Shown: positions 34,085 to 43,612, counted from the first letter of the stretch. The stretch: DNA of 48,435 nt from Paenibacillus alvei (GCA_945881905.1 CAMCVV010000013.1:1-48435); one strand, 5' to 3'. Notes: generated by a model from the letters alone, not told the origin. Program-made: numbers and translations.

Positions 34085-35329
34085 CTACTTCTTGTTTAAT
34101 GTAGCAATCCATGCTGAATCATCATCGAGGTAAATTAAAATATTCGATGAACCGATCCAAGATAAACTTGCAGAAGGGTAAATACTTGCAGCTTGATTGG
34201 GTTTGCCAAATGACGATATCGTCATGTCCGAAGTGTCGAGCACAACAAGTACATTATTGTCACGGTATAAGGGGTTCTTCTTATTGATTTGTTTCTCTCC
34301 ATTTGCAATAAAAGCAAATCGGCTCCCATCTTCAGACCATTCGCCTCCTGCATTATAGAAATGATCTTTAGGCATACCTGTGATTTTAAGTGTTGCTTGC
34401 TTCTCTATATCATAGACGTAGAGATCAGGCATGATGGTTACATCGATGACTTGACGGAACAATACGAATCTTCCAGAAGGAGATACGGATTCTGCCCATC
34501 CGTTTATCGGATAAACATTTATTTCTTGCGAAGAAGTACTAGAGACAACGATGTTGAACTTACTGGGGTTAAGGGAAACAATCGTATCATCTCCAACACC
34601 AACCACCTGCTGGTTACCGTATTTCGCTGCATCGACAAGCAATCGTTCATTCGTACCATCTTCGTTAATCGTATATAAGCTCATGTCTGCAGAACCTTGA
34701 AGAACTGAATTTTTGTTCGAAGCAAATGCGATTTGTTGACCTTTCTTAAGAATATGCGGTTCGGTAGCCCAGACCAAATGCAGTTTATTTTCACCACGAG
34801 TCTCATTCATTTTGTTCATTTTAAGTTTAATTTCTGCTACATTCGAGTCGTTAATCAGCGGTGTGATATTGGATTGCTTATCAACTCTCCACAGATTGGA
34901 GAAATGTTCATCATCTGTAATCATATTTTCATTTGCGGTTCGCAATGTTTTTTCACGGTTGCCCAAAAAGATCTTGTTATTGATGATCATCGTAGGGAAT
35001 TTGAATCGACCTCGTTGAACTGTATTTTCAACCATACGAGCCGGAATGATTTGTAGTTCATCTTTTGACAAATGAAGGATATACGCTTTCTTCGTTTTTA
35101 TGACAAATTCTTTTCCTGTGGAATTCTTACCTCTTTTAAAAAATGTCGCAGGTGAAGGATACAGTAAGTAATCTGTACCATAGGGTACAACACGTAGATG
35201 ACCTTCTCCGATTCTCTTCCAATCCGTATTCGCATTTGTAGTGGTTGCTAGCCGAAAAGAACAAGTAACCGTTATAGCTGCAATGAAAAGCATTGAAATG
35301 ATCATCCATTTACGTAGTTTCAAAAACAT
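34085..35329 (-). CDS. Secreted TolB-like beta-propeller protein
   Basis: 414 aa with an N-terminal membrane/signal segment (MFLKLRKWMIISMLFIAAITVTC), possibly lipid-modified at the cysteine. The mature part has repeated beta motifs such as GGEWSEDGSRFAFIANGEKQ, LYVYDIEKQATL, SVSPSGRFVLFRQ and LSWIGSSNILIYLDDD, typical of WD40/TolB-like propellers. No catalytic motif is seen. It is the upstream partner of the M23 peptidase and may position it or bind a wall polymer (inference). Confidence 0.7.
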   Translation of the reverse strand: MFLKLRKWMIISMLFIAAITVTCSFRLATTTNANTDWKRIGEGHLRVVPYGTDYLLYPSPATFFKRGKNSTGKEFVIKTKKAYILHLSKDELQIIPARMVENTVQRGRFKFPTMIINNKIFLGNREKTLRTANENMITDDEHFSNLWRVDKQSNITPLINDSNVAEIKLKMNKMNETRGENKLHLVWATEPHILKKGQQIAFASNKNSVLQGSADMSLYTINEDGTNERLLVDAAKYGNQQVVGVGDDTIVSLNPSKFNIVVSSTSSQEINVYPINGWAESVSPSGRFVLFRQVIDVTIMPDLYVYDIEKQATLKITGMPKDHFYNAGGEWSEDGSRFAFIANGEKQINKKNPLYRDNNVLVVLDTSDMTISSFGKPNQAASIYPSASLSWIGSSNILIYLDDDSAWIATLNKK

Positions 35330-35540
35330 GATGGTGTGTGCTCCTCTTGAAGTATTGGTGGCTGATGATGTACATGTTTGTCGAACAGAAGTAAGAGACT
35401 GCTGCGAAGTTACTCAGAAATAAATCTGGAAGTCGAGTAATCTACATTATTTTACAAATATTACTATAAGTTAATTTTATTACCATATCAAGAGGGTGAA
35501 TTAAGTTGTAAAATTCAGAATATTAGCTCACTTCAATATA

Positions 35541-35594
35541 TAATTATATAATTATTTACATATGTATTGAAACTTTGCTATGATAGTATATATT
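35541..35594 (+). promoter_or_regulatory. Promoter region of arsR-arsI
   Basis: TTGAAA (35567-35572), 16 bp, then TATATT (35589-35594). An A+T-rich dyad-like stretch (TAATTATATAATTATT, 35541-35556) just upstream could be the ArsR operator. The gap from 35330 holds no other gene. Confidence 0.5.
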
Positions 35595-35668
35595 CCAGTC
35601 ATAGGTATGAAGTTGTATTCGCTCAATGATTAGGAGAAAGGGTAGATGGTTGGAGAGGAGTTGTCCGG

Positions 35669-35983
35669 ATGGTAGAGTTAGATCAATTCGCAGATATATT
35701 TAAGTTGCTTGGCGACAAGAATAGATTGCATATTATGGCCCTATTGAAGGAAAGAGAACTGTGTGTGTGTGAGTTGGTTGATTTATTAGATACGAGTCAA
35801 CCTAATATCAGTCAGCATATACGCAAGTTGAAAGACGCACAACTGATCAAGGAAACACGAAGAGGGCAATGGATATATTATTCACTTTCTCTTGAAAATA
35901 AGCCTCATGTGCAATCGATTCTTGCACTATTACCTGGTCAAGAAGATAAGCTCAAATCATTTATACCTGTAGATTGTTGTTAG
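35669..35983 (+). CDS. arsR: ArsR/SmtB-family arsenical-responsive repressor
   Basis: 104 aa. A winged helix with LGDKNRLHIMALLKERELCVCELVDLL and TSQPNISQHIRKLKDAQLI (recognition helix). The ELCVCEL motif gives the paired cysteines of ArsR-type As(III) sensors, and a further CC ends the protein. The start is an ATG at 35669; AGGAG lies farther upstream, at about 14 bases. Its partner arsI follows after 15 bp, so the pair is a self-regulated organoarsenical-resistance operon. Confidence 0.85.
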   Translation: MVELDQFADIFKLLGDKNRLHIMALLKERELCVCELVDLLDTSQPNISQHIRKLKDAQLIKETRRGQWIYYSLSLENKPHVQSILALLPGQEDKLKSFIPVDCC

Positions 35984-35998
35984 AAGGAGGAGAAATAT

Positions 35999-36466
35999 AT
36001 GATACAACGTATGCACGTGGCACTGAATTGTACTAGTCTCGAACAGTCTTTGGAGTTTTATCGCGCTTTTTTTGGTGAGGAGCCTACCAAAGTGAAAGAC
36101 AATTACGCGAAGTTTGAGTTGGTTAACCCTGCACTGCATTTCTCGCTGAATGTTAGACCTTATGCACAGAAAGGTGTATTAAATCATCTTGGTTTTCAAG
36201 TGGGAGACTCGGCACACGTGTTAGCTATAGGGGAGCGTCTTCGTGCGTCTGGATTAGTCTATATCGATGAAATGAATACTACGTGTTGTTATGCAGTACA
36301 AGATAAAGTGTGGGTGCATGATCCAGATGGCAATGCGTGGGAGATCTTCTACACGAAAGCAGACTCGGAGTTTGAGTCAGCGGGACAACCACTGGATATT
36401 TCCTTGTGTTGTGTGCCACAGTCAACGGCAGTTCCGATCGAATGGATGAAGTCGTCCTCGAAATAA
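35999..36466 (+). CDS. arsI: ArsI/CadI-type glyoxalase (C-As lyase)
   Basis: 155 aa, a vicinal-oxygen-chelate fold. The metal ligands are expected at His in RMHVALN, His in LNHLGFQV and Glu in DGNAWEIF. The vicinal cysteine pair in NTTCCYA that binds trivalent organoarsenicals in ArsI is present, and SLCC lies near the C-terminus. It cleaves the carbon-arsenic bond of methylarsenite or aromatic arsenicals with O2 in characterised relatives. AAGGAGGAG precedes the ATG. The arsR neighbour supports the role. Confidence 0.88.
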   Translation: MIQRMHVALNCTSLEQSLEFYRAFFGEEPTKVKDNYAKFELVNPALHFSLNVRPYAQKGVLNHLGFQVGDSAHVLAIGERLRASGLVYIDEMNTTCCYAVQDKVWVHDPDGNAWEIFYTKADSEFESAGQPLDISLCCVPQSTAVPIEWMKSSSK

Positions 36467-36533
36467 GGTTTCTGAATTAATTATTTATTGCAGGCGCTTC
36501 ATGTTGAATTAGATCTCGATACCATATTGGGAA

Positions 36534-36582
36534 ATTCCTGTAATCGCACATATCATGAATGAATACGTGCGATTACAGGAAT
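36534..36582. other. Perfect 16-bp stem-loop after arsI
   Basis: ATTCCTGTAATCGCAC (36534-36549) pairs with GTGCGATTACAGGAAT (36567-36582) over a 17-nt loop. No T-run follows. It may still stop or stabilise the ars transcript. Confidence 0.55.
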
Positions 36583-36627
36583 GCAGGGATACGGGAATCA
36601 GAAGGATAAGCACAAATCGAACACAAG

Positions 36628-36779
36628 TTATCCACAAATAAACCCTAGGAAATCCTTAGACTCCACATACATTGTTCGCATATTATCCACAAACTATCCA
36701 CAATCAACTCATAGATTATCCACAGTTCATCCACAGTTCATGCACAGTTCATCCATAGCTTATCCACAGTTCATCCATA
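36628..36779 (+). promoter_or_regulatory. DnaA-box cluster with 11-bp phasing
   Basis: Four exact TTATCCACA boxes lie at 36628, 36683, 36716 and 36760. One-mismatch or weaker copies sit at 36694, 36727, 36738, 36749 and 36771. All are in one orientation and every start is separated by a multiple of 11 bp, one helical turn. TTATCCACA is the consensus DnaA box. No dnaA, dnaN or plasmid rep gene is in the window, so this is more likely a DnaA-binding regulatory or titration cluster than an origin. Confidence 0.75.
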
Positions 36780-36954
36780 CGCTGATGAGTTGTTACTCAC
36801 TCTCCATCACGCATCGAATGGAAATATTCGGCTTGAGAAAGCTTCTGTATATGATTTGTGGTAAAATACAAGATAATGTATGAAAATGCTATTCATGATT
36901 TTATACATTCAGATAGATTCATTAATGAGACAAGCAAACAAGGAGAGTCGACAT

Positions 36955-37581
36955 ATGCAAAAGCTTATAGACGGGATTGTTAATTTCAGAAGAGGAGACT
37001 TCGAAGCACATCAGGAACTTTTTCGAGATTTGAAAAACGGACAACAACCACATACACTATTCATTACTTGCTCAGATTCACGTGTAGACCCCAATATGAT
37101 CACGGGTACGCTTCCCGGAGAATTATTCATCATTCGCAATATTGCCAATATCGTACCGCCTTATCGGGAAACTTCAGAATATGTCGCTACAACTTCAGCA
37201 ATCGAATATGCAGTATTGATGCTTGGCGTGGAGAACATTATCGTCTGTGGGCATTCGAATTGCGGAGGATGTGCTGCGTGCTTGAATTCCTCCGTACAAT
37301 TGGACTTGATGCCTCATACGAAGAAATGGCTAGAACTTTCACATGCCGTGAGGGATCGCGTCATCTCTGAGATTCCAGATAACGAACCCGAAGCGAGAGC
37401 ATGGATGATGGAACAAGTGAACGTCGTCGAACAACTGAAGCACTTAATGACGTTCCCCTACATTCACCAGAAATTCATATCCGATCAATTGAAAATTAGT
37501 GGATGGCACTACATTATCGAAACCGGAGAAGTATACATATATAACTACGAACAAGGCGAGTTCTTGCTTGCGAATGGATGA
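36955..37581 (+). CDS. Beta-class carbonic anhydrase
   Basis: 208 aa from the ATG at 36955, which has AAGGAGAG upstream. An open frame extends back to 36880 but lacks a ribosome site. Zinc and active-site motifs are CSDSRVDP (CxDxR, near residue 40) and HSNCGGC (HxxC, near 100). It converts CO2 and bicarbonate in the cytoplasm. It has a short C-terminal extension (GEVYIYNYEQGEF) typical of the clade. It is monocistronic, just downstream of the DnaA-box array. Confidence 0.9.
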   Translation: MQKLIDGIVNFRRGDFEAHQELFRDLKNGQQPHTLFITCSDSRVDPNMITGTLPGELFIIRNIANIVPPYRETSEYVATTSAIEYAVLMLGVENIIVCGHSNCGGCAACLNSSVQLDLMPHTKKWLELSHAVRDRVISEIPDNEPEARAWMMEQVNVVEQLKHLMTFPYIHQKFISDQLKISGWHYIIETGEVYIYNYEQGEFLLANG

Positions 37582-37598
37582 ACCCTCTGCAATATCCG

Positions 37599-37895
37599 TC
37601 AACTTATCCAGACAAGAATACACCACCCTATGCAAAAGCTGCAATAATCAGAAAAGCAGGATGAATCTTCACACGATTCATGAAGAAGAAGGAAACACCA
37701 GCAATCCCAAGAAAGTGCCAAATCCCTATAGATGAGATGGAATCGACAGAACTTGTCCAAGTGAGTACAAGCCTCAGCAATCTGCATCAGGTATTGAGGT
37801 TGCACCTCTACGTTGAAGAAAGCAGATACGCGTATTCCTAATTTTTCTGGATTCAGTACACATGTGAACTTCTCGATCGGCAGCTGATGATTCAT
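37599..37895 (-). CDS. Possible small or truncated protein
   Basis: 98 codons with AAGGAGA about ten bases before the ATG. The first 56 residues ([20 protein letters not shown] and onward) look like real protein. The last 40 are Cys/Trp-rich and look like read-through into non-coding sequence. I recognise no family. It may be a truncated gene. The remainder of the gap to 38201 holds no other feature I can support. Confidence 0.3.
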   Translation of the reverse strand: MNHQLPIEKFTCVLNPEKLGIRVSAFFNVEVQPQYLMQIAEACTHLDKFCRFHLIYRDLALSWDCWCFLLLHESCEDSSCFSDYCSFCIGWCILVWIS

Positions 37896-38201
37896 CTGAA
37901 GATAGTCTCCTTCGTATTTAGAATCGAGTGCTTAGTGAAGTCAAAAAGAAATCAATATCAAGGATTCAATTACATTTTGTATTCTTATATATGTATTTTA
38001 TCTTATAATTAACAGTAAATTCAGTTAAATATCGATCAAAAAGTAAAAACCCTGCTACACAGTAGGAGCAATCAAATGATAAATAAATGATAAATGATCG
38101 TGAACACGACCGTCATCGAAGCTCGGTGAATAGGCGTAATATCGTCCGTAGAGAAATTGATTGGATAATGAAATGTTGTTTGGACAAAGGAGCACAAATA
38201 T

Positions 38202-39185
38202 ATGAAGTATCGAACACTCGGTAAAACAGGTTATTCAGTATCTGAGATTTCATTCGGTGCCTGGGCCATCGGTGGCACATGGGGAGAAGTTAATGACAAG
38301 ACAAGTCTAGAAGCACTCGAAACTGCTGTACAGCGTGGTGTGAACTTCATTGACACAGCAGATGTGTATGGAGATGGTCGAAGCGAGAAATTAATTGGCC
38401 AACTGATCAAGAAAGCTGACCATAAGATATATGTAGCAACCAAAGCAGGCCGGAGATTGAACCCCCACACGGCAGATGGATATAACCGCAAGAACCTCAC
38501 CGAGTTCATAGAAAGAAGTTTACATAATCTAAATGTGGAGTGTCTGGATTTACTGCAACTTCACTGTCCGCCTACAGATGTGTATCCTCGCGAAGACGTA
38601 TATGGCATTTTAGATGATTTGAAAAAAGAAGGTAAAATCGCTCATTATGGTGTAAGTGTTGAGAAAGTTGATGAAGCACTCGAAGCGATTCAACATGAAG
38701 GCGTCGCAACCGTGCAAATCATTTTCAATATGTTCCGGCATAAACCAGCTGAAGTATTTTTTCGGAAAGCCGTTGAACAAGATGTTGGCATCATTGCCCG
38801 AGTTCCTTTAGCTAGTGGATTACTGACAGGGAAGATGAGCGAACACTCTACTTTTGATCGGAACGACCATCGAGTATTCAATCGTAACGGAGAGGCTTTT
38901 GACAAAGGAGAGACATTCTCAGGAGTCGATTACCATGAAGCACTCGATGTCATAGAAGAGCTGAAAGCTACACTACCCAAAGGCATACCTCTATCGCAGA
39001 TCGCACTCAAGTGGATCTTGATGCATGATGCAGTGAGTTGTGCTATCCCAGGTGCAAAGACTCCGCAGCAAGTCGTGACGAATGTAAGTGCTTCAGACTA
39101 TCCTACATTAAGTCTCGGTTATATGCAGTTTGTTCAAGAACTTTATCGTGAGCATCTGAAAGCATCGGTACATCATTTGTGGTAG
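38202..39185 (+). CDS. Aldo/keto reductase
   Basis: 327 aa, TIM barrel. The catalytic tetrad is visible: Asp in FIDTADVYGDG with Tyr (near residue 55), Lys in VATKAGRR (near 83) and His in LQLHCPP (near 124). The cofactor-binding end has SCAIPGAKTPQQV. AAAGGAGC precedes the ATG. It is probably an NADPH-dependent reductase of aldehydes or ketones; the substrate is unknown. It is monocistronic, with a stem-loop at 39228-39260. Confidence 0.88.
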   Translation: MKYRTLGKTGYSVSEISFGAWAIGGTWGEVNDKTSLEALETAVQRGVNFIDTADVYGDGRSEKLIGQLIKKADHKIYVATKAGRRLNPHTADGYNRKNLTEFIERSLHNLNVECLDLLQLHCPPTDVYPREDVYGILDDLKKEGKIAHYGVSVEKVDEALEAIQHEGVATVQIIFNMFRHKPAEVFFRKAVEQDVGIIARVPLASGLLTGKMSEHSTFDRNDHRVFNRNGEAFDKGETFSGVDYHEALDVIEELKATLPKGIPLSQIALKWILMHDAVSCAIPGAKTPQQVVTNVSASDYPTLSLGYMQFVQELYREHLKASVHHLW

Positions 39186-39227
39186 GTTCCTCTTCAGCAC
39201 ATGAAGAAGGATATAGGGTATGAACAC

Positions 39228-39260
39228 AGAACGAGCCATTCCTGAGGGAAGGCTCGTTCT
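39228..39260. terminator. Stem-loop between convergent genes
   Basis: AGAACGAGCC (39228-39237) pairs with GGCTCGTTCT (39251-39260), with an inner TTCC/GGAA pairing. It lies between the aldo/keto reductase (+) and the DUF4282 gene (-), and the T-run is weak. Confidence 0.55.
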
Positions 39261-39287
39261 ACTTGGTTATTGGATCTATTGTTCACT

Positions 39288-39560
39288 TCATAAGCGTTCA
39301 GTCATTTTCTTATCTATGCTTTGCAGATGCTGTTGAATCTTGAAAGCAACTAAAATCAATTCGCAGTATACTCGGGAAACAAATGGACCAACCACGATAT
39401 ATAACAGTCCAATCAGAACACTCGAGCCAGATCCATAATCTGAAAAACTTGAAATAATTGTAATCAATCCATACAATAATGAATATAACACACCGATCCA
39501 AAATATGATCTTGATGAATATCGGGGTTAGAAACCTATCGAAATTCATTAACTCATTCAT
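39288..39560 (-). CDS. DUF4282 small membrane protein
   Basis: 90 aa from the ATG at 39560, which has AAAGGAG eight bases upstream; the GTG at 39569 overlaps that site and is unlikely. Two membrane helices (TPIFIKIIFWIGVLYSLLYG and VLIGLLYIVVGPFVSRVYCE) and the conserved GPFVSRVYCELILVAFKI stretch fit DUF4282. Function unknown. Confidence 0.8.
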   Translation of the reverse strand: MNELMNFDRFLTPIFIKIIFWIGVLYSLLYGLITIISSFSDYGSGSSVLIGLLYIVVGPFVSRVYCELILVAFKIQQHLQSIDKKMTERL

Positions 39561-39797
39561 TGTAAACACTCCTTTCTATCAAACCCAATTAATTATTCAT
39601 TCTACTGTGTGAACTCGACATCACAAAACAGATTATTACATATATTAATATAAATAGAAAAATTAAACAATACTAAAATGAAAATAACTTAAAATTTTAA
39701 AAATATGCGAAAAGTGACCATCGGATATCGGATTAAACGATAAGATAAATATACGCCTACGCATAGATGAAAAACTGGGATTGGTTCATGTTCATTG

Positions 39798-40015
39798 CGC
39801 TTGCAAGGTTACAAATTAGTATTAAGCCAGCATCAGATTGAATTCGATACAGATCTAGTGTCTGTTGTGAGTGGCAAAGAGGAATTGGAGATCATGGGAT
39901 ACAAAGCATTTCAAAGTCTTGCGGAGTTGGATAATCCACCGACAGCGAAATCAATATAATTACAGATCACTATGAAAGCGTATTCGTAATGGCGGATGAA
40001 ATGATCAATATTTAG
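39798..40015 (+). pseudogene. Fragment resembling a LacI/GalR effector-binding domain
   Basis: One frame reads RLQGYKLVLSQHQIEF and ELEIMGYKAFQSLAELDNPPTA. After a frameshift, IITDHYESVFVMADEMINI follows to a TAG. The order matches the sugar-binding domain of LacI-type regulators. The DNA-binding part is absent. It sits in the 600-bp gap before the helicase locus, which otherwise shows no gene. Confidence 0.4.
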
Positions 40016-40202
40016 ATCGCAGATAACTTATAGATATCGAAATAGCAGGCTATGGATAACTCCATAGTCTTGTTGTTTCTGTAAAAGATGTATCTCGTAC
40101 AATTCATGGATAGGATAGAGAATCTATATGATATAATCTCTTAGATCATGCGGAATTCTACCTGAGCTCTACATCCGATCCCAGGAAGAGTATCGACTCT
40201 AC

Positions 40203-40400
40203 ATGGAAATCCATACACAATTCAGTTCGAGTGACCAGCCTATCGTTCGCTTCGAAGTCGTCGGGGGGTTCATTGAGATCGAAGATCGTGTGATACGCAT
40301 GGAGATGAACGGTGAGACAGATGAAGTAAGCCTAGCTATGTTCTTACACAAGGCTCGCTCGGTGATGGTGTTGCTAAGGAAATATTTGCGAAGAAATTAA
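40203..40400 (+). CDS. Small protein upstream of the PLD-helicase gene
   Basis: 65 aa with GGAAGAG about 12 bases before the ATG. It is charged and predicted soluble, with a beta-rich first half (IVRFEVVGGFIEIEDRVIRM) and a C-terminal helix. No family is recognised. It lies 98 bp before the helicase start on the same strand and may be co-transcribed with it. Confidence 0.5.
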   Translation: MEIHTQFSSSDQPIVRFEVVGGFIEIEDRVIRMEMNGETDEVSLAMFLHKARSVMVLLRKYLRRN

Positions 40401-40498
40401 ATGATAGCGAAGAACAGGAATTATCAGAATGTATGAGCATTGAAAGGTTTGATGAACACGTAAGATCTTCAACCCTTATCTATAACGAGGAGGTTCCC

Positions 40499-43400
40499 AT
40501 GCTTAAATCAGGAATATACGAGCAAGTGGTAGATCTAGCGTTACGTAAGAGGATCGAATTAGCTACAGATCAGATTGCGCAATTCGAGCCGATCGATCGC
40601 GAAGAGGCGCCTCACCTCCTCGCTACCTACTTAGCTCGTGTGATCGAACACGAGCTCAAACAGATGAAGGACGACGAAGAAGAGGATCACCTTCAGAGCC
40701 AGATCGCCTGGGTCAATCGCATTATGGATATGATCGGTAGCGTAGGTATGTCGGTGGACCATCGTGCAGAGATGCTTGTTGCGCTCATCAGCAAGCGCAA
40801 CAGCATCCAAGCTGTGAATGATAAGATCGAAGTGATTCGTCCGACGACATCGATCGCGCATTCATCGCTATTCACCGGAGCTATACATGAGCCTTCGATG
40901 TATACGGAACTGAAGAAAGAAATTATGTCAAGCGATCGCATCGACATGCTGGTGTCGTTCATCAAGTGGAGCGGACTTCGTCTCATTATGGATGAACTGC
41001 AGACATTTACCCAACGAGGCGGACATCTGCGTGTCATTACCACTTCCTATATGGGTGCGACCGATGTGAAAGCGATTGAGGAATTGTACCTGTTGGCCCA
41101 CACCGAGATCAAGATCAGTTACGATACGTTACGCACACGACTCCATGCCAAGACGTATGTGTTTCACCGCGACACCGGGTTTACGACAGCTTATGTAGGT
41201 TCGTCTAACCTCTCGAATGCTGCGATCACGAGCGGACTGGAGTGGAATGTCAAGGTTACAGCTCAAGATCTACCGGAGACGCTCTCGAAGATCGATGCGA
41301 CATTCGAGAGCTATTGGCATTCTAGCGAATTCTCTCCTTATACGGAGCAGGAGAAGACGCGACTCATGCAGGCTTTGCGAGCAGAGAACTCAGGAAATGC
41401 AAGCGAAGGACTGAACTTTGCTTTTGATATCTTGCCGTATCCCTACCAACAAGAAATATTGGATCAGCTCGATGCAGAACGCGTCATCAGAGGACACTAT
41501 CGAAATCTCATTGTCGCGGCAACGGGTACAGGAAAGACCGTCATCTCAGCATTGGATTACTTGAGATTCAGTCGACAACATAAGGGTTTGTCCAACAGAC
41601 TGCTGTTCATCGCGCATCGAGAGGAAATCTTACGCCAAAGCATGGCGTGTTTCAGAGGAGTGATGAAAGACGCGAATTTTGGGGAGCTCTATGTCGGGGG
41701 ATATCGTCCCGAGCGCATCGACCATCTCTTCATGTCAATCCAAACGTTTCATTCACAAGAATTCTATACTAAGACCACAGCCGATTATTACGACTATATC
41801 GTCATCGATGAATTCCATCATGCCGCGGCACCTAGCTATCAGAAGCTGCTGACGCATTATACACCGAAGATCATGTTAGGCTTGACCGCTACTCCCGAGC
41901 GGATGGACGGGCGAAGTGTCATGGAGTTTTTCGGGAACCGTATCGCAGCTGAGATTCGTCTACCCGAAGCCATCGATCGCAAGTTGCTTTGTCCATTTCA
42001 ATATTTTGGTGTGACCGACACAGTCGATCTGCAGGACCTCAAGTGGACGCGTGGAGGCTATGAGAAGTCGCTTCTGTCCAATGTATATACGGGTAATGAT
42101 CTACGTGTCAGTCTGATCATCAAATCACTGCGCAAGTACGTAACCGATCTTGACGAAGTCAAAGGCCTCGGGTTTTGTGTGTCCAAAGAGCATGCGGCAT
42201 ATATGTCAGCGATGTTCAATAAGAGCGGGATCTCATCCATGTGCTTGACATCAGATTCTCCCGATGTAGAGAGGCATTCCGCGAAGAAACGATTAGTCGA
42301 TGGCGGTATTCGCTTCATCTTTGTCGTGGATATATATAATGAAGGTGTAGATATTCCAGAGCTGAATACCGTCTTGTTCTTGCGACCTACCGAGAGTTTG
42401 ACTGTGTTTTTACAACAATTGGGTCGAGGACTTCGTCTGGCTCCAGATAAGGAATGCCTCACGGTGCTTGATTTCATCGGTCAAGCGAATAAGAAGTACA
42501 ATTTCCAAGACAAAATCCAGGCATTGCTGGCACATACCACTAGAAGTGTACAGCGAGAAGTTGAAGAAGGATTCCTCTCCCTGCCCAAAGGATGCTATAT
42601 CCAATTGGAGAAGAAAGCCAAAGCGTATATCTTGGACAATATTCGCACAGCCATTAGCCACAAGTCCGGGTTACTTACCCGCATCGCGAGTTTCACTGAA
42701 GATACAGGAGAAACCCTGACGCTTGCGAATTTCCTCAATCATCATCATCTTGCAGCGCGCACGATGTATAGCAAGAAGACATGCTTCTCACGCTTATGCG
42801 TCTTATCAGGGGCTAGTGAAGACTACCATGAGGAGCTCGAAGACGTTCTCACAAAAGCGTTGGTCAAAATCAGTGCAATCGATAGTCGCAGATGGATTCG
42901 TTATTTACTTGAGGCTTTGCCGAACATCGAAGACATCTCGCCAGACGAGGAACAAGTCAAGATGCTACATATGCTGCATTATACGATATTCCAAGAGGCG
43001 ATTGCATCGCACCAGGTGGATACACTTAAGCTTAGTCTCGCAAGACTGAAGCACAATCCTACATTATTCGCAGAAATCCTAGACCTACTGACGTACAATT
43101 ACAATCGCATCGACTTCATCGATGAACCTCTCGGGCTCGGATTCGCTTGCCCCCTCGACGTGCATTGTACCTACACACGTGATCAGATCTTGATTGCGAT
43201 GGATTATGATCGCCCCAACATCGTGCGCGAAGGAGTCAAGTACTTACCTATGAAGCAAGCAGACCTCTTATTCGTTACGCTGAATAAATCAGATAAGGAT
43301 TACTCCCCAACGACGATGTACCACGATTATTCGATCAATGAACGGTTATTCCATTGGCAAAGCCAAAGCACCACATCCGCTGAATCCGTTACGGGACAGA

Positions 43401-43612
43401 GGTATAGGCATCACCAAGCAAGAAGCAGTCAAGTGTTACTCTTCGTGCGCGAATTCAAGAATGACCCTGCTGGAGCCATGGCTTACACATTCCTAGGTCT
43501 GTGTGATTTCGTCACATCTGAAGGCAGTAAGCCGATGAATATCACGTGGAGACTACATAAGGAAATCCCTGCGAAGTACTTGAAGAAGACGAATAAGTTA
43601 GTAGTAGGGTGA
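40499..43612 (+). CDS. PLD-nuclease/DEAD-box helicase/DUF3427 protein
   Basis: 1037 aa from the ATG at 40499, which has GAGGAGG five bases upstream; an ATG at 40433 lacks such a site. The N-terminal region has a phospholipase-D-type motif, LHAKTYVFHRD followed by AYVGSSNLSN (near residues 215-245). The helicase core has ATGTGKTVISAL (Walker A, near 345), DEFHHAAAP (motif II), LTATPERMDG (motif III), and FVVDIYNEGVDIPELN and QQLGRGLRLAPDK (motifs V and VI). The C-terminal 350 residues match DUF3427. Helicase-nuclease proteins of this build are often found in variable, defence-rich loci; a role in DNA restriction or repair is inference. The region looks less A+T-rich than the sugar cluster. Confidence 0.88.
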   Translation: MLKSGIYEQVVDLALRKRIELATDQIAQFEPIDREEAPHLLATYLARVIEHELKQMKDDEEEDHLQSQIAWVNRIMDMIGSVGMSVDHRAEMLVALISKRNSIQAVNDKIEVIRPTTSIAHSSLFTGAIHEPSMYTELKKEIMSSDRIDMLVSFIKWSGLRLIMDELQTFTQRGGHLRVITTSYMGATDVKAIEELYLLAHTEIKISYDTLRTRLHAKTYVFHRDTGFTTAYVGSSNLSNAAITSGLEWNVKVTAQDLPETLSKIDATFESYWHSSEFSPYTEQEKTRLMQALRAENSGNASEGLNFAFDILPYPYQQEILDQLDAERVIRGHYRNLIVAATGTGKTVISALDYLRFSRQHKGLSNRLLFIAHREEILRQSMACFRGVMKDANFGELYVGGYRPERIDHLFMSIQTFHSQEFYTKTTADYYDYIVIDEFHHAAAPSYQKLLTHYTPKIMLGLTATPERMDGRSVMEFFGNRIAAEIRLPEAIDRKLLCPFQYFGVTDTVDLQDLKWTRGGYEKSLLSNVYTGNDLRVSLIIKSLRKYVTDLDEVKGLGFCVSKEHAAYMSAMFNKSGISSMCLTSDSPDVERHSAKKRLVDGGIRFIFVVDIYNEGVDIPELNTVLFLRPTESLTVFLQQLGRGLRLAPDKECLTVLDFIGQANKKYNFQDKIQALLAHTTRSVQREVEEGFLSLPKGCYIQLEKKAKAYILDNIRTAISHKSGLLTRIASFTEDTGETLTLANFLNHHHLAARTMYSKKTCFSRLCVLSGASEDYHEELEDVLTKALVKISAIDSRRWIRYLLEALPNIEDISPDEEQVKMLHMLHYTIFQEAIASHQVDTLKLSLARLKHNPTLFAEILDLLTYNYNRIDFIDEPLGLGFACPLDVHCTYTRDQILIAMDYDRPNIVREGVKYLPMKQADLLFVTLNKSDKDYSPTTMYHDYSINERLFHWQSQSTTSAESVTGQRYRHHQARSSQVLLFVREFKNDPAGAMAYTFLGLCDFVTSEGSKPMNITWRLHKEIPAKYLKKTNKLVVG

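Noticed and set aside
36628-36779. Chromosomal oriC
   Set aside because: No dnaA, dnaN or AT-rich unwinding element with the usual gene order is nearby. A DnaA-binding cluster is the safer call.
36581-36883. 100-codon frame rich in YPQ/HPQ repeats
   Set aside because: The peptide repeat is only a translation of the 11-bp DnaA-box array, and no ribosome site precedes it.
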